Below are positions 23,554-31,788 of a DNA stretch of 64,000 bases, piece by piece. This stretch comes from Rhodopirellula halodulae (GTDB lineage Bacteria; Planctomycetota; Planctomycetia; Pirellulales; Pirellulaceae). The notes under the pieces are model-generated. The model searched no databases and had not been told where the DNA came from. It saw only the letters and a list, made by a program, of their open reading frames with translations. The number at the start of each line of letters is the position of its first letter. Position 1 is the first letter of the stretch. The stretch lies in NCBI RefSeq assembly GCF_020966775.1, contig NZ_JAJKFV010000002.1, positions 372,001 through 436,000 of the forward strand. Direction: 5' to 3'. A program made the position numbers and the translations under genes.

Positions 23554-23626
23554 TGGGGCCGGAGAGATTCGAACTCTCGCCGAACGGATTAAAAGTCCGT
23601 CATGCTGCCAGTTACACCACAACCCC
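23554..23626 (-). tRNA. tRNA-Lys (TTT)
   Basis: Acceptor GGGGTTG/CGGCCCC; anticodon arm ACGGA-CTTTTAA-TCCGT. A73, trailer CTT. Confidence 0.9.
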
Positions 23627-23697
23627 AAGATCGATTTGGGGTATGCGTTTCAATCGCTGAAGCATGCTTGGTTCTCCTTCGTGTTCGTTGTCGTCAG

Positions 23698-23769
23698 TGG
23701 TAGCCCCGAGGATCGAACTCGGCACAACCTCGTTATCAGCAAGGCCTGGACAACCAGCCCTCGACTACC
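23698..23769 (-). tRNA. tRNA-Ile (GAT)
   Basis: Acceptor GGTAGTC/GGCTACC; anticodon arm CCTTG-CTGATAA-CGAGG; T-arm CCGAG-TTCGATC-CTCGG. A73, trailer CTG. Confidence 0.9.
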
Positions 23770-23787
23770 ATGTGGTTCCCATTCAAG

Positions 23788-23860
23788 TCGGACACCTCGG
23801 AGTCGAACCGAGACCCTCCTGCTCCCAAAGCAGGCGTGCTTCCATCTGCACCTGTATCCG
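23788..23860 (-). tRNA. tRNA-Pro (TGG)
   Basis: Acceptor CGGATAC/GTGTCCG; anticodon arm CCTGC-TTTGGGA-GCAGG; T-arm CTCGG-TTCGACT-CCGAG. A73, trailer CTT. Confidence 0.92.
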
Positions 23861-23902
23861 ATGTGTGTTGCCGATTCCGTCGGCGCATATCTTCCTTGTC
23901 AG

Positions 23903-23974
23903 TGGGCCGGGAGGCGCTCGAATCCTCGTCTGCGGTTCTTCAGACCGCCGCTAGACCGTCTCAGCTACCAGCCC
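23903..23974 (-). tRNA. tRNA-Phe (GAA)
   Basis: Acceptor GGGCTGG/CCGGCCC; anticodon arm GCGGT-CTGAAGA-ACCGC; T-stem has one A-G mismatch. A73, trailer CT. First gene of the array in transcription order. Confidence 0.88.
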
Positions 23975-24005
23975 ATATTGGCTTGTTGGGTTCGTCCGAT
24001 ACGGA

Positions 24006-24044
24006 CACGAAAAAAGGCTCGATGTCTGCGTGACACCGAGCCTT
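24006..24044 (-). terminator. Rho-independent terminator just upstream of the tRNA array
   Basis: On the minus strand AAGGCTCGGTGTC pairs with GACATCGAGCCTT (one mismatch) and is followed by six T residues. It ends a transcript from further right and insulates the tRNA array. Confidence 0.85.
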
Positions 24045-24446
24045 CATGTAGAAAGCAGTTCGCTTGAAGCGAGTGTCACGTGAGCAATCGATACGCCGGG
24101 CTATTACCGGGCAGGAACGTATTGGATAAGGACCAATCGCTACCGCCGAAGGCAATCCCTTCGTGTATTCGTTCGAGTTGATTTGATTGCTGTTTGGTAA
24201 ACATCAGAAAGCTCGACTCGCTTCTCTGGGTGTGACTTTTGTGTTCCGGCTTGGCCGGGTCTGGGGTAATAGACGCTATCGGATCTGAATGGTTCGCGAA
24301 AAAACTCGCTTTCGCAAAACTAGATGCGCTGCGAGGCGAAGTTATTTCATGCTCGCAAGAAAAAATTTGCCATCTCTCGCACGAAAGTCAAACGATTCGT
24401 CCATGCTTTTGTACTCGCAACTCGCGAGATTTTCTCCGCTGGCCAA
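24045..24446 (-). other. 400-bp spacer; possible structured ncRNA at 24045-24180
   Basis: No credible ORF. On the minus strand before the terminator there are short hairpins (ATTGG/CCAAT near 24125, TCGCT/AGCGA near 24065) and a repeated GCCCGG. Together with a strong terminator this fits a small RNA gene, but I recognise no known class. The rest (24180-24446) shows nothing. Confidence 0.3.
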
Positions 24447-24914
24447 TCAATCAGAGTCCCCTTGGGCTCGAAGATGTCGGAGATGGTGAGCCGCATGAGC
24501 TGTGTGAATCTCAAGAATCTTCTCGCGTGGCAATCGGCCGAATCCTGGATGCGGAGCGAAGCTGCCGGAGTGATCAAGCAGTCGTCCAACACTTGCCGCG
24601 AATGCTTCGACTTCAGTTGCGTCTTCCAAGTTATCCGGCGGAACAAAGATCGGGGCCGTTCGTATCCCGCGAGGAGAATCACCGCTCAGCACCTTGGGCA
24701 ACAGTATTCGTCGCACCAGAGGCCGCAATGGCGCAAACAGCGACATCCAAATCGGGTAGCCATCGACGCTGGAGTCTTGAACCAAAACCAAGTGCCGACA
24801 GATCTGCCCGAGCGACCAGTTTCCGTGCAGGACATAGCCGCTAGCCAACAATTGCCGAGCATCATCGACGGCCGCTTCGAGATTGTTGAACTGCAATTGA
24901 CGGAGGTCACTCAT
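24447..24914 (-). CDS. DinB-like protein, DUF1569 type
   Basis: 155 residues from the ATG at 24914; an upstream in-frame extension is not family-like. The motif GNWSLGQICRHLVLVQDSSVDGYP and the closing TAHAAHHLRHL supply histidines at the positions used for metal binding in the DinB/YfiT four-helix fold. Function in this subfamily is unknown. Confidence 0.75.
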   Translation of the reverse strand: MSDLRQLQFNNLEAAVDDARQLLASGYVLHGNWSLGQICRHLVLVQDSSVDGYPIWMSLFAPLRPLVRRILLPKVLSGDSPRGIRTAPIFVPPDNLEDATEVEAFAASVGRLLDHSGSFAPHPGFGRLPREKILEIHTAHAAHHLRHLRAQGDSD

Positions 24915-24991
24915 GTGTCTGCGGCATCTCGGTAGAATCTGAATCTTTGGAAGCACATTATGGGCGACACGCCTGAAGATTGACACCAGCG

Positions 24992-25561
24992 ATGAAAACC
25001 GACGCCATTCAAGTCCGAGCGACTCGCAGCGATGATCGCGATCGCATCCTTGCCGTGCATCTGGATGCATTCGGCGGGGACGAAGGTCCTGTGATAGTGA
25101 GCTTGCTACAAGAGATGCTCGACGATCCGACGGCAGAGCCGATGCATTCATTCGTTGCCGAGTCAAATGACAAGATTGTCGGTCACGTGCTCTTCACGTC
25201 TGTCACGATCGAGTCGGCCAGCGTCTCTACCGATGGTGTGACTGCCCAAATTTTGGCGCCTTTGGCTGTGCCCAGCGAGCTGCATGGCAAAGGTATCGGC
25301 ACGCATCTCGTTAAAGAGGCATTGCAACAACTTGCCGCAAACAGCGTGCAACTTGTTTTTGTGCTCGGTTACCCAGGCTACTATTCTCGATTTAGTTTTG
25401 TGCCTGCCGGTGCTCGCGGTTTACAAGCTCCCTATCCAATACCTGAGAAGAACGCAGACGCTTGGATGGTTCTTGAACTGGAAGCTGATGCGGCCAAGTC
25501 GTTCGACGGCACGGTCAAATGCTGCGAAGCATTGAGCCACCAAAAATACTGGGTCGAGTGA
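24992..25561 (+). CDS. GNAT-family N-acetyltransferase (YhbS-like)
   Basis: 189 residues. The acetyl-CoA loop is seen in LAVPSELHGKGIGTHLVKEAL, and the FVLGYPGYYSRFSFVPA motif is typical of the YhbS subgroup. Substrate unknown. The stop overlaps the start of the next GNAT gene (TGATG), so both are one transcript. Confidence 0.87.
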   Translation: MKTDAIQVRATRSDDRDRILAVHLDAFGGDEGPVIVSLLQEMLDDPTAEPMHSFVAESNDKIVGHVLFTSVTIESASVSTDGVTAQILAPLAVPSELHGKGIGTHLVKEALQQLAANSVQLVFVLGYPGYYSRFSFVPAGARGLQAPYPIPEKNADAWMVLELEADAAKSFDGTVKCCEALSHQKYWVE

Positions 25562-26040
25562 TGGACGGTGCTGCATCACTACAGCTGAGGCCGTTCAGAC
25601 CAGACGACGCAGAAACGTGCTTGACATTGTTCATGGATTGCGTCCATCGCATTAGCTCACGCGACTACACACCCGAACAGATCGCGGCGTGGGCGTCACG
25701 AACGATTGATCTTGAAATATGGCGTGCACGGTTCGATGATCGCTTTGCTTACGTTGCAATGGAAGATGATTGCATCGTTGGGTTCACCGATATGACACGG
25801 GAAGGACATCTCGATCGCCTGTTTGTATCCGCGGACCATCAGGGCCGCGGTATCGCTCGTGGACTTGTTAGAAGACTTCTGAAAGACTCGATCGATCATT
25901 CAATCGAAGAGATCACGACGGACGCCAGTATCACCGCAAAACCATTCTTCGAGCGAATGGGCTTTAGCGTCGTTCGCGAGCAATCCGTCGAGTGCCGCGG
26001 AGTGTGGATGACCAACTATCGAATGCAGCGAGCCGTTTGA
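25561..26040 (+). CDS. GNAT-family N-acetyltransferase (YafP-like)
   Basis: 159 residues starting at the ATG that overlaps the previous stop. Acetyl-CoA site LFVSADHQGRGIARGLVRRL; N-terminal LRPFRPDDAETCLTLF and a C-terminal FFERMGFSVVREQSVECRG are typical. Substrate unknown. Confidence 0.87.
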   Translation: MDGAASLQLRPFRPDDAETCLTLFMDCVHRISSRDYTPEQIAAWASRTIDLEIWRARFDDRFAYVAMEDDCIVGFTDMTREGHLDRLFVSADHQGRGIARGLVRRLLKDSIDHSIEEITTDASITAKPFFERMGFSVVREQSVECRGVWMTNYRMQRAV

Positions 26041-26047
26041 GCCGAAG

Positions 26048-26443
26048 CTAGTTGACCCTGCAAGTTCCATCGTCGCAGCGCCCCGTCAATCGCAAGCGGT
26101 TCTTAGCAAAGACGCGATAGCCGAACTCGAGACCGTGCGAGATGCCGGGCAAGCGAGTGAGCGAGACAATCGGCTTCAGACCAACGGCAGCATACAGTCG
26201 ACGAAAGACCTCGACGCCCGTGATCCACTCGCCACTGGGCAACCGACCTTGGATCTCGTCCATAAAGTCTTTCATGGTCATCCCGTAGCTTGCCGGCCTA
26301 AACGAAGGATCGGCGATGTCGGTAAAGCGGATTCGGTGCTTTCGATCAAGTCGACGAAGCAGTTTGATCTCGCGCAGGCAAAGTGGACACTCGCCGTCGT
26401 AGAAAACTTCCACCTGCCAGTCGTTGCTCACCTCGCCGTTCAT
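26048..26443 (-). CDS. DCC-family thiol-disulfide oxidoreductase (DUF393)
   Basis: 131 residues with the family's N-terminal DGECPLC (DxxCxxC) motif and the later [13 protein letters not shown] block. Its ATG overlaps the stop of the SOUL gene, so the pair is an operon. Redox partner unknown. Confidence 0.88.
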   Translation of the reverse strand: MNGEVSNDWQVEVFYDGECPLCLREIKLLRRLDRKHRIRFTDIADPSFRPASYGMTMKDFMDEIQGRLPSGEWITGVEVFRRLYAAVGLKPIVSLTRLPGISHGLEFGYRVFAKNRLRLTGRCDDGTCRVN

Positions 26444-27111
26444 CAGTCCTTCGCCGCCTCAATGCCAGATTCCGAATCGCCTTTTTCGGTTTCCTCAACC
26501 GACGATTTCAAGCGGATCAGGATCTCGTTCCGGCGAAGTGCTGCCGGAGTAAACGGCGGATCGTAGCCAGCCGCCTCGGCCGACTCCTCACCTTCCAGCC
26601 CTTGGCTCTTCATCCATTCTCGCAGCTCGGTTTCCTTTTCTTTGGCCAGCTTAGAATCGAGCTTGCCGGGGAAGCGAACCACGGCGAACTGACCACCCTT
26701 CCGCTCACGCAGTTTTACGCTTTCACCCTTCGGATCCGGAGCTCCCTTTGCCGCGACTTCTTTGGGCATCACAAAACCCATCGAGACATCCGACTTGCCG
26801 ATTTCGCCTTCCATGAATACCGGCGTCGTCATCGCGATCTTCTGCTCGGCTTCGTTGGCCCCACTGATGTACTGAAACAGCCGCATAAAGCTGCCGTCCC
26901 GACCTTGAGAGTCCATCTTGGAATCGGTCGCAACCAGCATCAGGTCCGGGTATTCGCGGACTTCAAAACTTCCGTTGGACTTGATCACTTTGTACTCGGC
27001 CGACTCGTACCCCGCTCGAGTGGTCATGGCCAGGGCGAACGTGCCGACCAGAGCGACTCCGACGAATCCCGCGATATAGATCCCCGTTCGATAGATTTCT
27101 GTACGTTTCAT
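26443..27111 (-). CDS. SOUL-family heme-binding protein
   Basis: 222 residues from ATG 27111. A membrane segment (about residues 7-27) precedes the SOUL domain ([41 protein letters not shown]). The conserved MTTPV stretch is intact. Probably an inner-membrane-anchored heme or tetrapyrrole binder; biological role unclear. Confidence 0.85.
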   Translation of the reverse strand: MKRTEIYRTGIYIAGFVGVALVGTFALAMTTRAGYESAEYKVIKSNGSFEVREYPDLMLVATDSKMDSQGRDGSFMRLFQYISGANEAEQKIAMTTPVFMEGEIGKSDVSMGFVMPKEVAAKGAPDPKGESVKLRERKGGQFAVVRFPGKLDSKLAKEKETELREWMKSQGLEGEESAEAAGYDPPFTPAALRRNEILIRLKSSVEETEKGDSESGIEAAKD

Positions 27112-27254
27112 CCGTCCCAACTCCATCGTGTTGAACTTTCTCGACTGCCTTACTGTAGACACACGGCTAGCAACGCCCATGCCGCCATTGACGGCTGCCA
27201 ATCCTGCTATTGGGCAAGTCGTTTGGAACTCAAAGTCTGAAGGAAGAATGCGGG

Positions 27255-27530
27255 ATGGATGAAGGCCAGCCGGAACTATCGAGAGGCGAGATCGATCGCG
27301 TCATCATGATGGCCTGGGAAGATCGCACCAGCTTTGACGCCATCCAAGATCAGTACGGCCTGTCCCCAGGCGACGTCATTAAGTTGATGCGTCGAGAGAT
27401 GAAGCCCAGTTCCTTCAAGCTCTGGCGAAAACGAACCCACGGGCGAGTGACCAAGCACGAGGCCAAATTCGCCAAAACCGTGAACGGCGACGAGCTCCGA
27501 CGGTTCCGAGCGTCGTCTCAGCGAGGGTAA
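27255..27530 (+). CDS. DUF2805 / TIGR03643-family protein
   Basis: 91 residues from ATG 27255, preceded by AGGAAG. A helix-turn-helix-like core MAWEDRTSFDAIQDQYGLS is followed by the signature RREMKPSSFKLWRKRTHGR and KH. Widespread in bacteria, often DNA-binding-like, function not established. Confidence 0.85.
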   Translation: MDEGQPELSRGEIDRVIMMAWEDRTSFDAIQDQYGLSPGDVIKLMRREMKPSSFKLWRKRTHGRVTKHEAKFAKTVNGDELRRFRASSQRG

Positions 27531-27535
27531 CGGCA

Positions 27536-27727
27536 TTGGCGAAGATCAAACGAGTCAGGACCAAGCCTTGCAGTCGTTGCAATGAAACCAACGACGTTCT
27601 CTACCGGGTTCGCGTCGAGGAAGACGGTAACTGGATTTTCGTCTGCCCGACCTGCCTCGGCAAAGTCAAACCTGGCAATCCACACTACCAATACGGCGGG
27701 ACCTGGAAGAGTAAGAAACGTCATTGA
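27536..27727 (+). CDS. Small zinc-ribbon protein
   Basis: 63 residues starting at a TTG. Two CxxC knuckles (CSRCNETN and CPTCLGK) spaced 27 residues form a zinc ribbon, with a basic tail (GGTWKSKKRH). Five bases separate it from the DUF2805 gene, so they are probably co-transcribed. Convergent with the left end of the prophage. Confidence 0.72.
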   Translation: MAKIKRVRTKPCSRCNETNDVLYRVRVEEDGNWIFVCPTCLGKVKPGNPHYQYGGTWKSKKRH

Positions 27728-28140
27728 CTGGTGAAGCTTCCATCTCCGGTCGAGCCTTCCGGTTCATCCGGTACCGGGTGAATGACTGGATACGGCGGCA
27801 TGTCGGGATAGTACTCGCCGGGATGACCCGGCGGCAGGTTGTCCGGCGCTGAGTAGCCGGGCGGGACGTGGTACGGATGGTCGGGCGGCAGTCGCGGCCA
27901 AGTGTGGATTGTCGGAGGAGCTTCGATCACGACGGGTTCTTCGGGCTCCGGCGGCCACGGCCAATCCTCGGGCCACCAGTCGGGCCGCGATCCCGAACTG
28001 AATGTTTCGTCATCGGTGCTGGATCCTTCCGGTGGATCGGGATCGGCGGGCATTGATGGCGACTCGCTTCCTGGCGGATCGAACGGCGGGATGAATGGAG
28101 GCGGCGGCATTTCGGGTTCGAACGAATCATGCGGGGTCAT
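27721..28140 (-). CDS. Proline-rich phage protein of unknown function
   Basis: 139 residues from the ATG that overlaps the radical SAM stop. About one quarter proline with acidic residues (EMPPPPFIPPFDPP, WWPEDWPWPPEPEEP). Probably extended and unstructured. Last gene of the phage block; function unknown. Confidence 0.6.
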   Translation of the reverse strand: MTPHDSFEPEMPPPPFIPPFDPPGSESPSMPADPDPPEGSSTDDETFSSGSRPDWWPEDWPWPPEPEEPVVIEAPPTIHTWPRLPPDHPYHVPPGYSAPDNLPPGHPGEYYPDMPPYPVIHPVPDEPEGSTGDGSFTSQ

Positions 28141-28943
28141 CGCAAGGCACTCCGTTGCAATGGATTTGAATGAACAAACTTGGTGCGGTGCGAGGGACAC
28201 AGGCCGCACTGGTGAATCGCTTTTGTTTGCAAGAACCGGCGAACATCATCGTCGCTCGCGTCGGCTGAGCAGGCTTGGTAATCGCGGAACGGTTGCCACG
28301 CAGGCAGGTGATGCAACTTCAGCTTTGCTTCGACTTGGTTGAAGTAGGCTAACGCCGGGCATTTCCAAAGCATCGAGCGGTAGAGCTGCGTGCAGGTCTT
28401 CTGCATGCACACTCGGTAGGCTGCGGCGGGTTTCGAATCAAATGGGATCAGCTTGCCATCCTCAACGTTGTATTGCCGCATCCACCCGCGATGCGACTGT
28501 CGGATCTTGATCTGGATGCCCGGGTACTTTTCACGCCATCGCCAGACGAGCCGCTTCACCTCGCGGAACCGTTGCACGTAGGCTTCATGAGTTCCGTGTT
28601 GACTGACTTCGAGGCGACAATTCGTTTCCAGCAGGACTTCCGGCAAGTCGGGAAAACGGTGCAAAAAGAAACCGTTCGTGACGAACATCAGTTGGCTATC
28701 AGACCAATGCTGTCTGGCAAGCTGAATGTGCCCGATGACCTGCGGGTTCAAAAGTGGCTCGCCGCCTAGCATCGCGAATCGTTTTGGCTTCAACCGATGC
28801 GACCAGTTCGAATACTCGCCATCGGCAGTATCAACTGTCGGCAATTTGCCTGCCACGTGAAAGTTGCTGTAGTGGCTGCACTGCTGGCAGGAGAGATTAC
28901 AACCGTGGGCGACGTGGTATTCCAGGGCAGGCAGTTCGATCAT
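28137..28943 (-). CDS. Radical SAM protein in the phage accessory cassette
   Basis: 268 residues. The 4Fe-4S motif CNLSCQQC (C15, C19, C22) follows a short N-terminus, then the radical SAM core (AMLGGEPLLNPQVIGHI, FVTNGFFL). Further cysteines near the end (CMQKTCTQLY, CGLC) could hold auxiliary clusters as in SPASM proteins. Such enzymes modify peptides, sugars or RNA. It overlaps the neighbouring glycosyltransferase genes by 4 bases, so it belongs to the same cassette; the substrate may be the upstream-encoded tail proteins (inference). Confidence 0.8.
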   Translation of the reverse strand: MIELPALEYHVAHGCNLSCQQCSHYSNFHVAGKLPTVDTADGEYSNWSHRLKPKRFAMLGGEPLLNPQVIGHIQLARQHWSDSQLMFVTNGFFLHRFPDLPEVLLETNCRLEVSQHGTHEAYVQRFREVKRLVWRWREKYPGIQIKIRQSHRGWMRQYNVEDGKLIPFDSKPAAAYRVCMQKTCTQLYRSMLWKCPALAYFNQVEAKLKLHHLPAWQPFRDYQACSADASDDDVRRFLQTKAIHQCGLCPSHRTKFVHSNPLQRSALR

Positions 28944-29653
28944 CGCCAGATCACCTTTTTCAAACCGTATTTTTCCAGCCCGAGTTTGAGGAATTGCGGG
29001 CGATGTCGCTTGTAGCCAGGCGGATCGATGTGTTCATGTTTGAACGAGTGAGAGACGTCGCAGGCAACATTGACGCCGGCGACCTTGCATCTCCAAAAGA
29101 AATCCCAGTGTTCTTCAACCTTGAGCGATTCGTCCCAACGGATCGCTTGCAAAATGTCGCGATAGGCGACAAAGCAATTACCGACGTAATGACACCAGCG
29201 AATCGAGCCGCGTTGTTTCAGAACGCCGCGATGGATACGGAGACGACGACCGTTGCTTTGCAACAGTCGAGGGCGTTCTTCATCGTTGCTTAGGGTCGAG
29301 AGCAGATCGATGTCGTTGTGCTTATTGAGCTTGGCGACAAGTTCCGGCAGTTTTGTCCGTTGGGTCACCAAATGGTCATCATCGGTGAAGACGACGATCG
29401 GGGTTTCGCCCGCGTCGAGCAATCGATTGCGCCCGGCGGATAATCCAATGTCGAAATCTGTCTCGATCAATTGGTCCACCATTGCCGCTTCGGTCGGACA
29501 GTTTGTTGAGAAGCGAAGTTCCGGTTTGCCATCGTCGAGCACATGGATCGCCGGGCGATTCGTTCCGTAGTGTGTGTGGATGCTCCGCACCAGCGCGGCA
29601 CAACACTGCGGTCGATGGATCGTCTTGATGCAGAAGGTGACTTGATCACGCAT
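28940..29653 (-). CDS. GT2-like glycosyltransferase (phage cassette, copy 2)
   Basis: 237 residues. Start at ATG 29653 inside the end of the previous gene, giving TFCIKTIHRP as first strand, the same opening as its paralogue. Nucleotide-sugar features: LDDGKPELRF, SAGRNRLLD and an acidic FTDDDH motif for the metal. It lacks a membrane anchor. Acceptor unknown. Confidence 0.78.
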   Translation of the reverse strand: MRDQVTFCIKTIHRPQCCAALVRSIHTHYGTNRPAIHVLDDGKPELRFSTNCPTEAAMVDQLIETDFDIGLSAGRNRLLDAGETPIVVFTDDDHLVTQRTKLPELVAKLNKHNDIDLLSTLSNDEERPRLLQSNGRRLRIHRGVLKQRGSIRWCHYVGNCFVAYRDILQAIRWDESLKVEEHWDFFWRCKVAGVNVACDVSHSFKHEHIDPPGYKRHRPQFLKLGLEKYGLKKVIWR

Positions 29654-30419
29654 GGACGATGCCGCCTCCGGGATATCGCATTGAATGGAATCCATGTTTT
29701 CGAAGGCCAAGTTTCCTGAACTTTGGCCGACAGCGAAGATCGCCGTAGGGTTTCGCTCCAACGTGGGCATGAACGACCATGCAGTCCTCTGCGACGGCGA
29801 CTTTCAACTTTTCGATGTGGCTGGCCCGGTAGAAGAATTCCCAGTGTTCGTAGGTCTTGATCTCAGGATCCCAACGCAGCTTCGCGATCGCGTCCCGACG
29901 GGCGAGGAATGCGTTGCTAGACATGTCGCACCAGGCCAGCTGGCCAATGCGCCGGTGTTCGCCTCGGAACATCCAGATCCGTAGGCCATCCATCAGGGGC
30001 GCGAACAATAGTGGCCGACCGCCACCGCCCTGTCGGACGCCGAGGATATCGATGTCATGCTCCTGAAAGCGATCGTAAACTCGATCGAGGTGTAGATCGG
30101 GCGTGATGACGTGATCGTCGTCGAGCAAGAAGATGAACTCGGATTCTGCGGCGTCGATCGCCGTGTTGCGACCAACGCCGACTCCGACGTCGTGCCGGTC
30201 GAGGTTGATCACGTGGCAGTGCTTGGCCGTGTCGGGATATTTCTCCGAGAATCGCAATTCTGGCCGGCCATCATCGACGACCACGATCTTGGGCTGTTCA
30301 AAGTGCTTGCGTAACGACTGTACGAGTCGATGGCATGCCCAGGGACGATGAATCGTCTTGATGCAAAAGGTGATGTCGTCGAGCGTGAATGGTTTTGCTG
30401 CGGCCACTGCATCACCCAT
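29646..30419 (-). CDS. GT2-like glycosyltransferase (phage cassette, copy 1)
   Basis: 257 residues from ATG 30419. Paralogue of the next gene: ITFCIKTIHRP, VVDDGRPELRF, VGVGRNTAIDAAE and FLLDDDHVI. Soluble, GT-A fold expected. Overlaps both neighbours by 8 bases, a tight cassette downstream of the serine-rich structural gene. Confidence 0.78.
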   Translation of the reverse strand: MGDAVAAAKPFTLDDITFCIKTIHRPWACHRLVQSLRKHFEQPKIVVVDDGRPELRFSEKYPDTAKHCHVINLDRHDVGVGVGRNTAIDAAESEFIFLLDDDHVITPDLHLDRVYDRFQEHDIDILGVRQGGGGRPLLFAPLMDGLRIWMFRGEHRRIGQLAWCDMSSNAFLARRDAIAKLRWDPEIKTYEHWEFFYRASHIEKLKVAVAEDCMVVHAHVGAKPYGDLRCRPKFRKLGLRKHGFHSMRYPGGGIVHA

Positions 30420-31788
30420 GCTTTCGAAGGTCTGGATTGACGTGCGAGATGGCCGAGGCGATTTCGTCTTCGGTCGGTTCAATGCCGAGGAATTCAATCA
30501 ATTCGCCAATAGTGCGATCTGGCTCAGCAGTCAACTCGGCGAACTCGATCTTGAAGACCGGAACCTCTGGGTGTGATTCGATGAATCGATCGCGGTGTTC
30601 TAAGAGGCTCCGCTGCAATCGCTCGCACTCCTCATCGTCGGCAGCGAACCACTGACCGGCGTGCTTGCGAGAGCGATCTTGCAAACTGCGGATGGAGGCT
30701 TCGATGTCGCGGTTCACAGCGATGATTCGTAGTGAATCGCCGAGTGCCATGTGCAGATGCTCCGCGAAACGGCAGAGATGCGGATACTTTCCTCCGGCGA
30801 CCGTTTTGTCGCGGTTTGCTTCTGACTTTCTCGTGACAACCCAAGATTTCAGTTGCTGTGTGAGTTGCTGGTCACTGATCACCGGATCGGTAGCTGGAAA
30901 CCGCATGGCTTTCTCGCACAGCTGCGCAAGTCCAACCGCTTCGCCGCCGCCGGTCGCCTCGTAGCCACCGAGTTGGTTGCCCATGTGAACGCCCAAGTGA
31001 TGCATGATCATCGCCACGCACGACGTTCCGGCGCGATGCGGCCCGAGAACCGCAAAGAATGGTGCGTCCGAGTGATCGGCATTGCGGGCGTCGTTGAAGA
31101 ACCGCGTCTGATTCCATTTCCGACCACAAATATTGGATTTTGTTGGCAGTTGTCCCACCATCCAACGGTCCGGCGTATAAACCGCGATCGATTCCTTTTG
31201 AATGTTCTTGCCTTGGACCAGCGCTTCGTAGCGGCGTTGAATGAAACGACCGAGGTGGTGATCGATGTGGTGCTTGTGATGCCAATCGTTCCAGGTCAGG
31301 TGCCGGTACAACGCCTTCATGTTCTCGCGACCGCGGACCATGAACGCATGAGTGCGATTGACGTTGTAGGGGCGATAGACATGTTCGCTGATCTTCTGTG
31401 GGGGATGCTTGCCGGCGTACAGGTGCTGGCCGCCGAGGTAGACCAGTCCCCAATCCGCCGGCAATTCATCGACGAATGCTGTGAAGCGTTCAGCAAAGTC
31501 GTCGGTGAATCCGGCATCGTCTTCGAAGACAACATACGAATCGATGTGTTCGGTCAGACACTTTTCCAAGATCAATAGGTGCGAGCGATAGCAGCCCCAC
31601 GCTCCGTTTCCGGCTCGCCATTGCGGCGGTGTGGCGACGTGCCGACCATCGATTGCTGGAAAACGCTCGGGTTCGGGTAACGGCCACGGATCGGGCAACT
31701 GTTCGAGCCATTCCCGCAAGCGATCCGTCCGGCGGTCAAGGTTGATCAAAAAGCAGCGATCAACGATCGACTGTGTCTTCAAGATCAT
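30412..31788 (-). CDS. GT25-type glycosyltransferase fused to a sulfotransferase-like domain
   Basis: 458 residues from ATG 31788 (overlaps the previous gene by 29 bases). The N-terminal half is glycosyltransferase family 25-like: CFLINLDRRTDRL, WGCYRSHLLILEKCL, VFEDDAGFTDDF. The C-terminal half resembles P-loop sulfotransferases: VLGPHRAGTSCVAMIMHHLG with a PAPS-loop-like RAGTS and an HMGNQLGG stretch. The fusion suggests glycan transfer plus sulfation of one target. I know no phage example with certainty. Confidence 0.72.
   Translation of the reverse strand: MILKTQSIVDRCFLINLDRRTDRLREWLEQLPDPWPLPEPERFPAIDGRHVATPPQWRAGNGAWGCYRSHLLILEKCLTEHIDSYVVFEDDAGFTDDFAERFTAFVDELPADWGLVYLGGQHLYAGKHPPQKISEHVYRPYNVNRTHAFMVRGRENMKALYRHLTWNDWHHKHHIDHHLGRFIQRRYEALVQGKNIQKESIAVYTPDRWMVGQLPTKSNICGRKWNQTRFFNDARNADHSDAPFFAVLGPHRAGTSCVAMIMHHLGVHMGNQLGGYEATGGGEAVGLAQLCEKAMRFPATDPVISDQQLTQQLKSWVVTRKSEANRDKTVAGGKYPHLCRFAEHLHMALGDSLRIIAVNRDIEASIRSLQDRSRKHAGQWFAADDEECERLQRSLLEHRDRFIESHPEVPVFKIEFAELTAEPDRTIGELIEFLGIEPTEDEIASAISHVNPDLRKHG

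Noticed and set aside
19139-24033. Many plus- and minus-strand ORFs of 60-150 codons across the tRNA array (for example 21300-21659, 23063-23509)
   Set aside because: They translate tRNA sequence or its complement (recurring motifs such as RFEPTT or FDSRP); no coding signal beyond that.
27721-27760. Prophage attachment site at the left end
   Set aside because: No tRNA, integrase or direct repeat is visible there, and the other end is outside the window.
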